Origin: Pteria penguin
Taxonomy: Eukaryota; Mollusca; Bivalvia; Pterioida; Pteriidae
Assembly (NCBI GenBank): GCA_035048485.1
Contig: CM068587.1
Coordinates: 45,135,496 to 45,199,495 of the forward strand
Direction: 5' to 3'
DNA: 64,000 nt
Both the position numbers and the translations under genes were made by a program. A model generated the notes under the pieces. The model saw only the letters and a list, made by a program, of their open reading frames with translations, did no database searches and was not told where the DNA came from. Below are positions 54,601 through 62,310 of this stretch, piece after piece; within the stretch, counting starts at the first letter, position 1; every line of letters begins with the position of its first letter.

Positions 54601-56428
54601 ATATGTGAGTTATACTCATTTACTTATTGTCCCCCACTTTTCGTGAGAGCGTGGAGACATTAAATCTCATCCGTCTGTCTGTCTGTCTGTCTGTCCTCCT
54701 GTCACAAAAACTTTAACTTTGGTCATAACTTTTCAACCGCAAGATGTAGGGCCTTCATATTTAGCATGTGTGTCCCTAATTGCAATACCTTTCCGTTGGT
54801 ATCAGAATTTTTTATCATGTGACCTTGACTGTGACCTTTGACCTATTTCAATGTAACTTTTTAACCGTAAGACGTAAGGCCTTCATATTTTGCATGTGTG
54901 TCTGTAGACATGCACATCCATGACAGTATGTCACAGATCACTTTACCATTACTGATAGAACCCCAAAAGCCGGGGACCACAATTCTCTGAATTTGCTTGT
55001 TGCAATTGTACATATGTTGCCAGTCAGTATAAAAAACATAGCTTTAAGTTATGTAGTTGCCAGATGATTTTAACCTCTGGGTAGCTTACTAATTGACATT
55101 ATAATACATGTTAAATATATTTGAATGTGACAGCATAGGACATTAAGTAATTATTGAATTATTAAAGTATTAAATTAATTAATTATTTACTTATTAAATT
55201 TTCAATTATTTAATAAATTATTTATTAAATTATTTAATTTTTTGCATTGATATTGATGTTACCATTAATACAAATAGATAAGAAAGCATCAGCTAACCAT
55301 CAGATGCTGTCACTGTATGAATAAGGTAACTTGTTGTAACATAAGCAATAACAAAGAAAACTTTATTTACAAAAGACTCCTTTTATTTAAAGATTCTGTT
55401 TTAAATGCTTAATCTTGGATTTAAACCAAATTTGATTATTTCAGTTTTCATTAAACCATGTGAAATTTATGTTTGCAGGGGAACAACATGGGTTCCGTAA
55501 AGCAGAGAATATCCAGAAAGCTTTGGATGGGGAATTCTATTTCTTTGCTAAAGTATTTGGATATAAGCCAGCAGATTCACATATCACAGTAAGTTTCTTT
55601 ATTGTGAATATTTGTGACTTATTCAGAACAGAATATTGATGATTATGACATATAGATGAGAACAGGTATAACATAGTTAGCATGATGGCTTATGACCAAG
55701 AAGTCATAAGTCCCACCAATCGTGTGTTGATGTCCTTTCTTTTTGAGATGAGATAGTAGAAGCCAAGGCCTCATGTAATGGTAGATACTGGTATGTGAAC
55801 GACTCCTCACTGCTTTAAGTAGGTCCATTGTATAGGTATTAATTTCTGTGCAAAGCATCAGGCAGATGCCGTCAACTTATAAAGTGAAATAGACCTAGTG
55901 TAACAGTGAATAAAATGACATAAAGAGGAAAATCATCTTGTCAACGATACAGCTACTCACAATATGATATGTATCATAATATTTGGACAATGATACGATA
56001 CATTTTATGATACACCTTTTTAATTAAGAAATCAGGTGTATAATTTATTGAATTTGTGCATTGGTTTTATGAAGGATTCAGATAAAGTTTGAGAAAAAAG
56101 ATGTACATTACAACTCAAATTTGAAGTGAGTCGCTCTTAATCATGATATATTGTATTATGATATATCGTATCAAGGTGTATTGTGTTGCAGTATATTGCT
56201 ACACCTTTGTTGTCAACCACTGTTTTTTGTATTCATATTTTGGGGGAAATTTGCGAGAACTTAAAAAATATCATGTAAAGTTAATATATAATATGTTTTC
56301 TTATCATAATAATGAAAAATGTACATGAGAGAGTTAAAGAATTTACTTGTCTTAGATTTCATTTATGAAATTAAAAAAAAATTATTATATTTCAGTTTGA
56401 AATAGAGAACTTGAAAGGCAGCAACTGA
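33446..56428 (+). CDS. S9-family serine peptidase (prolyl oligopeptidase / acylaminoacyl-peptidase type), 13 exons
   Basis: Exons: 33446-33665, 39602-39891, 41321-41437, 42502-42588, 43440-43517, 44465-44698, 45503-45670, 46429-46748, 50413-50582, 53162-53355, 54439-54520, 55479-55588, 56396-56428. All have GT-AG borders and matching phases; the sum is 2103 nt, 700 residues plus TGA. Residues about 40-400 form the beta-propeller ([70 protein letters not shown]); about 410-690 the alpha/beta hydrolase. Triad: Ser543 in GGSAGG, Asp625 in QGDEDK, His657 in [17 protein letters not shown] and [10 protein letters not shown] are the usual oxyanion-side loops. The family cleaves short peptides or removes N-acylated residues; the substrate here is unknown. 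The first 37 residues lack Asp/Glu and are rich in Arg and Ser, so a mitochondrial presequence is possible, with Met34 or Met38 as cytosolic starts. Confidence 0.93.
33666..35026. other. S9 intron 1, 5' part
   Basis: AT-rich; the short frames (33824-34012, 34789-34998) have no support. No repeat recognised. Confidence 0.45.
35027..36271 (-). mobile_element. Tandem-repeat-bearing element, copy B (about 1.24 kb, inverted)
   Basis: The reverse complement of copy A (11612-15675), with both flanks conserved but only about 11 of the 47-bp units. Flanks have diverged by substitutions and short indels, so the insertions are not recent. Lies in intron 1 of the S9 gene. Confidence 0.8.
35172..35690 (-). 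repeat. 47-bp minisatellite, about 11 copies
   Basis: Unit as on the plus strand: TATAAGGCACTGTGACTGGG then TGCTGGATTGGTAATGGATA then TAGCCTT. The units are more homogeneous than in copy A. Confidence 0.95.
36272..36320. repeat. Dispersed repeat end (GGCCTATAT..GCTCACCTG)
   Basis: CAAGAGGTCCAAGTGGGCCT then ATATTGCTCACCTGATA; counterparts in reverse at 43020-43065 and about 8738-8765. It begins where copy B ends. Confidence 0.6.
36321..36935. other. S9 intron 1, no feature seen
   Basis: Small overlapping frames at 36538-36901 have no domain or splice support. Confidence 0.35.
36936..37290. repeat. Divergent tandem duplication, about 190 bp, two copies
   Basis: TTGAATATATCAGCTC at about 36977 and 37168 begins two parallel stretches that both continue through TGTCAT..GTGTG/GCCAATGC and ..GACATTTGTAGAGTGATC / GGCATTTGTGTAGTGATT. 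TTAATTATGGCAC/TGAATTATGGCAC marks an earlier shared point. Confidence 0.65.
37336..37610 (+). mobile_element. tRNA-derived SINE, near full length
   Basis: Head GCCAGCGTGGCCTAGTGG and GGCCGGGGTTCGATTCCC; body GAGGCCCCGTGTCGTGGTAT, ATCCCTCACTGCTTCAGG and GCATCAGGCAGATAACATCA; tail of AATTAACCAACC. S9 intron 1. Confidence 0.92.
37800..38215 (+). repeat. Dispersed AGGTCA-rich repeat, uninterrupted copy
   Basis: GGAGAGCTATTGTCATACCC..., CTTGTGCCAAGACTTTTCAT and TTGTGACCTTGACCTTGAAG with a second weaker block near 38095-38180. Full-length reference for the interrupted copy at 19495-20612. Confidence 0.75.
38216..39601. other. S9 intron 1, 3' part
   Basis: AT-rich; ends with the polypyrimidine tract TTTTTTCTTCTACTCTTTTC before CAACAG. 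No other feature. Confidence 0.45.
39602..39891 (+). CDS. S9 peptidase exon 2 (residues 74-170)
   Basis: Acceptor TTTTCAACAG at 39592-39601, donor AAG|GTACAC. Propeller blade with [20 protein letters not shown] and [20 protein letters not shown]. Confidence 0.93.
39892..41320. other. S9 intron 2
   Basis: Contains a half-repeat starting GGGCGGATGTAGAATTTTAG at 40704 of the GGATCCAG-ended family. Otherwise AT-rich. Confidence 0.5.
41321..41437 (+). CDS. S9 peptidase exon 3 (residues 171-209)
   Basis: [20 protein letters not shown] through NTQTQTIL; phase 0 at both ends; acceptor TTTATACAG, donor GTACAG. Confidence 0.93.
41438..42501. other. S9 intron 3
   Basis: AT-rich, no repeat recognised. 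Confidence 0.5.
42502..42588 (+). CDS. S9 peptidase exon 4 (residues 210-238)
   Basis: [26 protein letters not shown]: a WD40-like/PD40 blade motif. Donor GTCAGT. Confidence 0.92.
42589..43439. other. S9 intron 4
   Basis: Holds a dispersed repeat end, CTCAGGTGAGTGATATAGGC at 43023-43042, as at 36272 in reverse. Confidence 0.5.
43440..43517 (+). CDS. S9 peptidase exon 5 (residues 239-264)
   Basis: [20 protein letters not shown]; acceptor TTTCTATAG, donor GTATGT; phase 0 both ends. Confidence 0.92.
43855..44034. mobile_element. 180-bp MITE-like repeat in S9 intron 5
   Basis: Starts GCGGATCTAGAAATTTTTGA, ends CTCTAAATCCGC; G-runs and C-runs inside are inverted relative to each other (GGGGGGGTTGCAG / TTGCAACCCC). 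Confidence 0.65.
44465..44698 (+). CDS. S9 peptidase exon 6 (residues 265-342)
   Basis: [20 protein letters not shown], then [18 protein letters not shown] and [12 protein letters not shown]. Donor GTAGGT at 44699. Confidence 0.93.
44930..45178 (+). mobile_element. tRNA-derived SINE, diverged
   Basis: GGGTGTGACTCGGTAGACGA head without an intact B box; body CTGTGTCATAGTAAGTGTG, AAAGATCCATCACTGC and GCATCAAGCAGATACTGTCA; tail AATAATCAATCAATC. S9 intron 6. Confidence 0.82.
45503..45670 (+). CDS. S9 peptidase exon 7 (residues 343-398)
   Basis: [20 protein letters not shown] to [11 protein letters not shown], the last propeller blade. Acceptor CTCATTTCAG. Confidence 0.92.
46205..46360 (+). mobile_element. 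SINE fragment, strongly diverged
   Basis: CATGACTGAGAGGTCCTCAA in place of the B-box region, then GTCCTATCTTTCAGATGAG, CATGTCATAGTAGACATGGC and ACATGAAAGATG, matching the SINE body order. Confidence 0.6.
46429..46748 (+). CDS. S9 peptidase exon 8 (residues 399-505)
   Basis: Start of the hydrolase domain: [14 protein letters not shown] [43 protein letters not shown]. Ends phase 2 (AA|G) before GTATGT-type donor at 46749. Confidence 0.94.
46829..48310. repeat. Minisatellite, 72-bp unit made of three 24-bp subunits, about 20 copies
   Basis: Subunits: GATCCTGTTTGTGTACAGTC-TATA, GAACCTCTTTGTATGCAATC-CAGA and GATCCTGTTTGTATATAGTC-AATA. Because 24 and 72 are multiples of three, frames stay open along the array on both strands: 494 codons on the minus strand (48313-46829) with a [20 protein letters not shown] pattern, and shorter ones on the plus strand. 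It lies in S9 intron 8. No evidence that either frame is translated. Confidence 0.96.
48311..49011. other. S9 intron 8, repeat pieces
   Basis: TTATCCCACCTCAGGCAAAA at about 48557 recurs as TTATCCCACCTCTGGCAAAA at 49113, marking a dispersed repeat. Otherwise unremarkable. Confidence 0.45.
49012..49091. repeat. Hairpin, GGGGGTATA family, copy 1
   Basis: GGGGGTATACGAAAATATAT then TGGGTC ... GACCCAATATATTTTCATAT then ACCCCC. Confidence 0.82.
49188..49302. repeat. 115-bp hairpin with about 50-bp imperfect arms
   Basis: ACCCACCTGATATTAGATTT ... and the inverse AAAACTGATATCAGGTGGGT; inner arms GAGCCCCTTGGGTGTGAC / TTACGCTCAAGGGGCTC. Confidence 0.82.
49601..49720. repeat. Hairpin, GGGGGTATA family, copy 2
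   Basis: TTTACAGGGGTGATAGGAAA ... ATTTCCGTAGCACTCCTGTAAA, with an inner perfect hairpin AAGTTGTATTGGGC / GCCCAATACAACTT. Related to 49012-49091. Confidence 0.82.
49721..50412. other. S9 intron 8, 3' part
   Basis: The 157-codon minus-strand frame 50279-49806 has no recognised domain and no splice or poly(A) support; not called. Ends at acceptor ACTTTTTCAG. Confidence 0.45.
50413..50582 (+). CDS. S9 peptidase exon 9 (residues 505-561), nucleophile exon
   Basis: [17 protein letters not shown] then [20 protein letters not shown] with the nucleophile Ser543 in GGSAGG. Phase 2 in, phase 1 out; donor GTAAAA. Confidence 0.95.
50869..52001. mobile_element. 1.13-kb element with about 45-bp terminal inverted repeats
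   Basis: Left GCCGTGATGACGCAAGCCGA...ACAATCGCACTT; right AAGTGCGATTGTGATGCACA...TCATTACGGC. The arms differ at a few bases. No transposase frame. S9 intron 9. Confidence 0.72.
52475..52640 (+). mobile_element. tRNA-like SINE fragment, different body
   Basis: GGAAGGGTAGTGGTTGTGTT then ATCCAGGTTTGATTCCTG, a recognisable B box, followed by a body and a GATGTAAAACACTGATCAAC tail. Confidence 0.5.
52990..53062 (+). mobile_element. SINE 3' end fragment
   Basis: AAATCAGGCAGATGACGTCG, GTTAAATAATCGTGGAGTGA and CGTAAAACAATAATCAATAA: the conserved tail of the main SINE family without its head. Confidence 0.8.
53162..53355 (+). CDS. S9 peptidase exon 10 (residues 562-626), acid exon
   Basis: [20 protein letters not shown], then SPINF..and FQGDEDK with the catalytic Asp625. 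Acceptor ATTGTTTTAG. Confidence 0.95.
53600..53710 (+). mobile_element. Possible decayed tRNA-like SINE
   Basis: GAAGTGCTTGGCTTGCAGTG then GATCTGGGTTCATTTTCC, a weak B box, in S9 intron 10. Confidence 0.35.
53711..54438. other. S9 intron 10, remainder
   Basis: AT-rich, nothing recognised; ends ATAAACAG. Confidence 0.45.
54439..54520 (+). CDS. S9 peptidase exon 11 (residues 627-653)
   Basis: [20 protein letters not shown] then TMYILFK; phase 1 donor GTAAGT. Confidence 0.94.
54630..54960 (+). repeat. Dispersed repeat with (GTCT)n and AGGTCA motifs
   Basis: GTCCCCCACTTTTCGTGAGA, a (GTCT)6 run at 54670-54694, AACTTTGGTCATAACTTTTC, TAGGGCCTTCATATTTAGCA and ATGTGACCTTGACTGTGACC-TTTGACC. Related to 57520-57800. 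Confidence 0.75.
54961..55478. other. S9 intron 11, 3' part
   Basis: Contains an ATTA/TTAA-rich low-complexity stretch at about 55150-55245. Confidence 0.5.
55479..55588 (+). CDS. S9 peptidase exon 12 (residues 654-690), histidine exon
   Basis: [20 protein letters not shown] with the catalytic His657, then [17 protein letters not shown]. Donor ACA|GTAAGT. Confidence 0.95.
55670..55900 (+). mobile_element. tRNA-derived SINE, diverged
   Basis: CATGATGGCTTATGACCAAG replaces the head; body AAGCCAAGGCCTCATGTAAT, GACTCCTCACTGCTTTAAGT and GCATCAGGCAGATGCCGTCA. S9 intron 12. Confidence 0.75.
55901..56395. other. S9 intron 12, remainder
   Basis: Repeated ATGATACGATA / TATCATAAT motifs near 55950-56020 and 56145-56180. 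Nothing else. Confidence 0.4.
56396..56428 (+). CDS. S9 peptidase exon 13 (residues 691-700 and stop)
   Basis: Acceptor ATTTCAG at 56389-56395; encodes [10 protein letters not shown] and TGA. Short terminal exon, supported by phase 0 and by the poly(A) signal downstream. Confidence 0.85.
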   Translation, partial: FEIENLKGSN

Positions 56429-56785
56429 TTGAATCTATTCCCCATCTTCCTGCAGATGAAAGGCACTTGGATGTACCTTTGTATGGCTGTAAAATAGATT
56501 TCCATTTGCCTTATGACTGTGTAACCAGATACTCTTGTAAGGTTTGGTTTACAATGCCGACCTTCATAGAGTTTTACTTGTGATAACATTCTCATCAGTT
56601 TAATCAGTTTTCAATTGTATATCTGTTTTTCAAATACAAATAACTTTATTGCATATATGAAATATATTGAAATGTGTTTTAATACATATAATCTGCATAT
56701 TCATTTTTACTAACATTTATTCGTAGGTGATTACATTTTCATGACTGAAAAATGTCAATAAAGATATGATGTGTATCATTTACCA
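56429..56785 (+). terminator. S9 peptidase 3' UTR and poly(A) signal
   Basis: AATAAA at 56757-56762, 329 bases after the stop, followed by a GATGTGTATC GU-rich stretch. Confidence 0.7.
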
Positions 56786-57515
56786 TTTTTATGTACCTTT
56801 TGTACTTTTTGTGTACTGGTGTTTGTTACCAAGTTACATGTAATTAATTTGTTAAGAATAGTATCTTGATACATAGGCTACAAGCCATGTGATTACTTGT
56901 CTCTGTATTAATCTGGTACAAGGTTTGTAGTTACTCGTCTCAGTATAGATACATGTATAGCTACAAGGTTTGTAGTTTTGTTGAAAGATATGAGAAATTT
57001 GTATATCATACTATGGTTGTTCTTACCCCTGTCACTGTATTTACTTACATCTAAATTACATTAATGATTAAATTTACAAGTAAGGTCTTTGTGTAATATT
57101 GTCGCGAGTGCTAGGTGATAAAATGGTGAGAATGCATTTGTAATATTATAAGTGATAAGTTTTTTTTGCTAATACGTTATCATTTTGCATAACTATTGTA
57201 ATGAAAATATAGTTTGTAAAGACTTAGAATCTGTTACTAATGTATTCATTCATATGCAGTTGAACAGTTTTTATTTTATAAATTAAATCAAAGTACTTAG
57301 TAGTACTCATGGAAGGTGATCATAATGATTTATTCATTATTTCTAGATGGAGACTTGGAGTAAGGAATATAAAGTTTGGAATAAAAAGACATGGACATGT
57401 ATGTTTTACCATGCATTCACAAAATGGGTCGTTGTTTTACAGTAAATCTTATTCACATGATAAATGATTTATTATTTTCAACTTTCTTAATTGTTTGATG
57501 TATTTTCCCTTTGTT
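56786..57515. other. Intergenic, no feature seen
   Basis: A short duplication, CTACAAGGTTTGTAGTT / ACAAGGTTTGTAGTT, at about 56918-56980. Otherwise AT-rich. Confidence 0.4.
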
Positions 57516-57800
57516 TTATCATGGTTTTATGCCCCTGGATTGCTAGATCGGTGGCATATTGTTTTTTTTCCCTGTCTGTCTGTCTGTTTATTTGTCTGTT
57601 GTCAACTTTAACCTTGGCCACTATCCTGTGAGGGATATATACTTCATATTTGACATGCATACTCAGCTAATGAAGCCCTTTCAGATGAAACCAAAGTCGA
57701 TGACCTTTTGACCTTGACAATGACCTTTAGGCTAGAAATAACTTTTTGGACTTTGCTGCCTTCGGGGGCATTAGTGTTTCACAAACACAGCTTGATTTTT
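57516..57800 (+). repeat. Dispersed repeat with GTCT run and TGACCT motifs
   Basis: ATGCCCCTGGATTGCTAGAT, CTGTCTGTCTGTCTG, AACTTTAACCTTGGCCAC and GACCTTTTGACCTTGACAAT-GACCTTT. Same general family as 54630-54960. Confidence 0.7.
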
Positions 57801-58289
57801 ACATTAAACAATTGGCTCGTCTTATTTAGTGTACATACATCTGAATATGAGCTTAAGATAATCATATGAAAGGGAAAGTGTGAGGAATTATTTACATGTC
57901 ATTTCTGAGGTAGTATTAGACCTTGGCATGTCAGGACATAGACAATGCATCGGTCGAACCCAGGATCTTTTGGTCTCTAGCCAGCTCGATTTAGCCTCGC
58001 TGGCACAAAATAGTAATGAAAATAATCTCAAATGTATCACTCATGCATATATATATATATAAATCATTAATTGGGGTCTTTCTTTGTATTAACACCATTT
58101 TATATGCGGCACTGTATTGCAGTGTATTTATTCTCATTCTCTTTTTAAACACATTTGGAGTTATTTGTGTAGTGTCTAATTTTTACCCCAACGTATCTCA
58201 AACCCTTTTCTCTTGTGATTCCCACTAGAAGTGTAATCAGTTATATAGCATTGATAGATAGATATCATTTGGTCATACATAGGCTGCTC
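57801..58289. other. Intergenic, no gene supported
   Basis: Small frames at 57880-58228 overlap a (AT)n stretch and show no domain. GGTCGAACCCAGG near 57951 may be a remnant of a minus-strand tRNA-like head. Confidence 0.35.
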
Positions 58290-58765
58290 ATCAGATATTG
58301 TGATGTTTCACATGAATGTTTCTTGGGACTGGCCCCAGACAAAGGTCACATTAGGTCATTTCTGCAAGGTCAGTGTCACATGGCACTTATCTCTAAAATA
58401 CTCTGAAAAGCTTTGAATCTCTTAATTAAACCGTTCATCAGATTTAGTACACAGACTTTCAGTCATAGGTCACGCAAAGCCATTTCTACAAGGCCAAGGT
58501 CACACAAGACTTATACCTTATATATTTTGAAAGGCCTTTATTCCAGCATATTTCAATGACTGTTACCGTATTTCAAACAAATGATCCTTGGGCCAAAGAC
58601 TTTTAGACAGTACTTACTCAAGGTCTCATCCTTAAACATTGAAAAAGTCCTTAATTTCAGGAATTAATTATATTTCATGATAAATTTACATTCAAATTTT
58701 TCGTTAGAAAAATTTGAAGACCAATGTCCCATCTTAGGTCATATTTCTGAACTGTTAATCTGCAT
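58290..58765. repeat. Dispersed repeat with internal copies and AGGTCA motifs
   Basis: CAAAGGTCACATTAGGTCAT, TTTCTGCAAGGTCAGTGTCA and a second unit TAGGTCACGCAAAGCCATTT, CTACAAGGCCAAGGTCACAC about 140 bases on; a third weaker unit follows. Confidence 0.65.
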
Positions 58766-59162
58766 GTCGTTTGAAACTGAAACTTTTGGGCAAATGCTAT
58801 AAACTGTGATGCTGTGGATCCGAACTCGTTAAGGTAATTGTGTTGATCTCACCTCAAAGATGTACATAGGAATGAGATTCTTACTTTGATTTTATTAAAT
58901 GAATATAAGATGGCACAAGTCTTATTTTAATATTGTAAGTCTCAGTACTGAAATTCTAAGATTTTCTTCACAAGGTAAAACTTACTGAAACATTTTGAAT
59001 CTTGCCGTATAGTGTCATGCATGTCTTGTTAACTCTTGTTATATTATATTACCCAACAAACAATGTTAAAGAATATTGTATAGTTAATCCCTCCTTATCC
59101 CCTTTTATTCTATTTTAATCATAGTAATTAGTTTTAAACACACACACACACCACTATTAGAT
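58766..59162. other. Intergenic, no feature seen
   Basis: AT-rich with a short (CA)n at about 59138-59151. Confidence 0.4.
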
Positions 59163-59347
59163 CTTTTCATTCTACAAAGTTATTTCCCATTTGAACGGGT
59201 ATTTTATCCCGTCAAACCATTGTGGTTTTGACCAGTTCTATGGAAAGCTTCGTAAAATTACGGGAACTGATGTAGAAATTGTATGACGTCACAATGTTTG
59301 ACATCAGATACCCACTCATATGGGAAATAACGCTGTATAATGAAAAG
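59163..59347. mobile_element. 185-bp MITE-like inverted repeat
   Basis: Starts CTTTTCATTCTACAAAGTTA-TTTCCCAT; ends ATGGGAAATAACGCTGTATA-ATGAAAAG. A TGACGTCA palindrome lies inside. Confidence 0.75.
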
Positions 59348-59493
59348 ACCCAATACCCATTAATATATCTGGTGGCCTAGTATAAACTTCATTCCAGCTG
59401 CACTTCTTTATATAGGCAGTTATCAATTAACCCCCACCCACTCCTCTTTTATGTGATTTTTACATGATCACCTCCAAAAAATTATACTTGAAT

Positions 59494-59544
59494 CAGAGAC
59501 ATAGAATGATGACTACTTTCAGTAGTTGTCTATATGTCTCTGAC
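59494..59544. repeat. Short hairpin
   Basis: TCAGAGACATAGAATGATGA and the inverse ATATGTCTCTGA around GACTACTTTCAGTAGTTGTC. Confidence 0.7.
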
Positions 59545-60652
59545 TGGTTGTTAATAGTGCATGGATGTTTTGAAAGAACATATATGAGAACCTATCTAAA
59601 GCCCGCACGTGTAGTGTAATAATCATAATCATGAGTGGTAATACACACATCTACTGTACATGCAGTTTATTTATTTATTTTTTCATTTTCCGTTTTAAAT
59701 TGTGACTGACATAAATATGACTGAAAATTCGTTGAAGTTAAAAGTTAGGATTTCCTTTATATACAAGGAGTGTAAATATGTATACACATATTATACCCGG
59801 TGGCACTGTTGTTCACACCTAGCACCCAAAGTTTTCATAACATACAACACGGTAACACCTCTATCCTGACGCTTTGTGCGGCCACCTCGGAGTGTGATGT
59901 GACATCATGTGTGTGTTTGGGGGGGGGGGGGGGGGTTATTTCCTTAAGTTCAACCTTATTAATTAAAAACTACAAGTTCGTAGTCGTGTTTTTGCATTCA
60001 CCACTGATATCATTTTTTTTTTATGCTGAATATATCTATTATCATATTTCATCCCTCAGAAACAGAACAGTAGTGCCGGGATCCGATCCGAGAAGGTAGA
60101 AGAGGGAAAGGGGACGCAAAATCAAGTATGAGAAAGAAAAACATGTTGCTTTTTAGATTTTTGTGAAGGTTGGTCTTAAATTAAATCGTCACCATTTTCC
60201 TAGTTTGGTGACGATGTAAATAGAATACATATTTAGGCTAATAAAAATCGTTTAGGTCTATGGCTTATTCATTCGAAACCCATTGCTCCTTACTTGTGAA
60301 TACTAAGAAAAATAAAGGGCGACGTGGTTCCGAATGCTAAGATCATAGTGTTATATTTCATCGTAATAACGCGTCATGTTCTAAATATAGCAAGCTCAAA
60401 ATGTTTGTCTTGTGATGACGTATATTGGACGATTAGCACAATTATCCTTCCGCTGGCTACGTAACACTGACGTTTCAAATTTGTCTAAAATCATAAAAGT
60501 AAAATTTTTTACCTTGAATTTATCCACTAATAGCATATTATTCTACGAAAGTGTACAAATGTATAGTTTACGGGGAATTTCGGGAATGTTTGATATGTTT
60601 GAATACGATCTATTTTATTTACGCTACTACTTCGCGGACGAATATTGAGTAG
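59545..60652. other. Intergenic / 5' flank of the small gene
   Basis: A G14-G16 run at about 59918-59934. Open frames at 59800-60099 and 60412-60648 have no recognised domain. Confidence 0.35.
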
Positions 60653-60660
60653 TATATAAA
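60653..60660 (+). promoter_or_regulatory. TATA box
   Basis: TATATAAA 239 bases before the ATG at 60899, followed by a plausible start region. The best TATA match upstream of the small frame. Confidence 0.45.
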
Positions 60661-60898
60661 GAACCTTGGGCGTTGGTGTAATCATTTAGGAAGTAGTTCG
60701 TGTTGTATTGGGTAGGAATGCAGACAATTCATTTAGGATCGACACGTTTGGGGATTTTATATAAATGATGAATAGTACTCAGTCTTTTATGTATTAAGTA
60801 ACATTCGCGGGTTTTGCTTATTTAATTGATAGGAGGTTATTATGTGCTTAAATTTATAGAATAAGGATATTATAGGATTGTTTGTTCTTGAATCCAAG

Positions 60899-61198
60899 AT
60901 GGCGCCCATCACCTCGAACAAAAGACAGAGAAAGGACATTGATGTTATATTGAAGCTAGTCGACAAAATTAAGCGGAAACAGAAAATTTGCAGTTCAAAC
61001 AAAAACTACCATGTCTGTGCGCTTTTACAATCCACTAAGAAACATTTAATAGAAGACTTTTGGAGACTTCGTTCGAGAAAATTCGAGGAGGAAATGGAGG
61101 AACAGACGACGCCATTACAGAGCATTCGAGAAAATGACGAGATAAACGATCCGCTTAATCTTGATAGGTTTTTTGAGAAATTAAAAAGTCGAGAATAA
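60899..61198 (+). CDS. Small basic/acidic protein, 99 residues, unrecognised
   Basis: Single-exon frame from an ATG in strong context (CCAAGATGGCGCCC) to TAA at 61196. Begins MAPITSNKRQRKDIDVILKL and contains VDKIKRKQKI, two Cys (CSSNKNYHVC), LIEDFWRLRSRKFEEEMEEQ and an ending LDRFFEKLKSRE. Basic first half, mixed-charge helical second half; probably alpha-helical, no signal peptide or membrane segment, possible nuclear-localisation-like KRQRK. I do not recognise a family. Support: good start context, TATA box at 60653, poly(A) signal at 61299, helical amphipathic composition unlike the noise frames nearby. It could instead be the exon of a larger gene or a retrocopy. Confidence 0.5.
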   Translation: MAPITSNKRQRKDIDVILKLVDKIKRKQKICSSNKNYHVCALLQSTKKHLIEDFWRLRSRKFEEEMEEQTTPLQSIRENDEINDPLNLDRFFEKLKSRE

Positions 61199-61298
61199 TT
61201 TAACTAATAACGTTAAAAAAATGTGTTCATTTACAATTTTACATTTTATATGAATTGTTTATTCTTTGTTGAATTTGTTGATTTATAAATTAATATAA

Positions 61299-61304
61299 AA
61301 TAAA
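61299..61304 (+). terminator. Poly(A) signal of the small gene
   Basis: AATAAA about 100 bases after the stop at 61198, with TTGTTTCAG and TG-rich sequence beyond. Confidence 0.5.
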
Positions 61305-61361
61305 TTTGAATATGTTATTCAAATATCTTTGGCATTGTTTCAGTACAGAGAGCTTGAGGTA

Positions 61362-62310
61362 TCATGGTATGAAATCACGGGGAAAGAGGTGTTGAAAAAA
61401 GTGGTCCTGTTTCTGAAGTTGGTGACTACAGTAGAACTCCCATCTCGACTCCTCCTTTAACAAAAGTCGCTCAGTAAAGGCTATATATTCAGGAGTGACG
61501 TCCAGGAATGAAATTTCCTTTGTCTCTTCACAACGCTTGTACTGGCCTGCCACTAATTATGATGATATTTGCTGTCCCCGTTCAGAAAAAATTGGAATCA
61601 GTTAGATTGGTTGTCGTGGTATCTGTTGAGAAAAGGGAGAACATGAACGTAAAGGGTTTGATGTGATGCATGGTCATTTACTTAATTGAGAGCAGTCTGA
61701 TTAATTTGCCTACTTTTTTTTCCAACATGGTAAATAGTTGCAAAGTGCCAAGATATAAATTGAAATATTTAAAAGTATGGAATCAAACACCATGTTGCTT
61801 GAATTTGTATTGAAATAGTTTTGTACATCCTGCCAATCATCTAATGAATATGGTGGATCTATAGTACTAAACTTGTAGGTGTCCTGAATATTTACAATTA
61901 AATATTGATATTACAGGTTTCATAATCTGCTATGATGATAAAAGCACAAGCTATAACTGAATCTCTAAATATCTGCTTCGGAGCATGGTAATGCAGGCAA
62001 GCACAGGACATATACTCATTAAAATCATCATCTGAGGTAGTTGCTGAGTCTGCTGTTGTCCTTGATCAATTCTAGACTCCAGTCCTCGACAGTCTTGGCA
62101 ATGATAACAAGTTGGTTACATGCTGTTTCCTCTTAAATCGAGTTACTCCAACATTCTTGCCATGACAACGGTGACAACTTGCTGTTCTGATTTACACAAG
62201 TTGGGAGTTCCTTGTTGACTTTGACCTTGTAACATCCTGGAATATGGAAACATTTCACAGCTAGACTTGGTATTTCTGATGTTCTTCGCATTTGGGTACC
62301 TGAAGAGATG
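61362..62310 (-). pseudogene. Possible decayed coding segments, minus strand
   Basis: Several minus-strand stretches have protein-like composition but lie in different frames with stops: EISFLDVTPEYIAFTERLLL (about 61400-61530), a TVEDWSLELIKDNSRLSNYL stretch (about 62027-62090), and SLAVKCFHIPGCYKVKVNKE (about 62200-62270). No consistent splice structure could be built and the family is unknown. A degenerate gene copy is one reading; chance is another. Confidence 0.2.
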
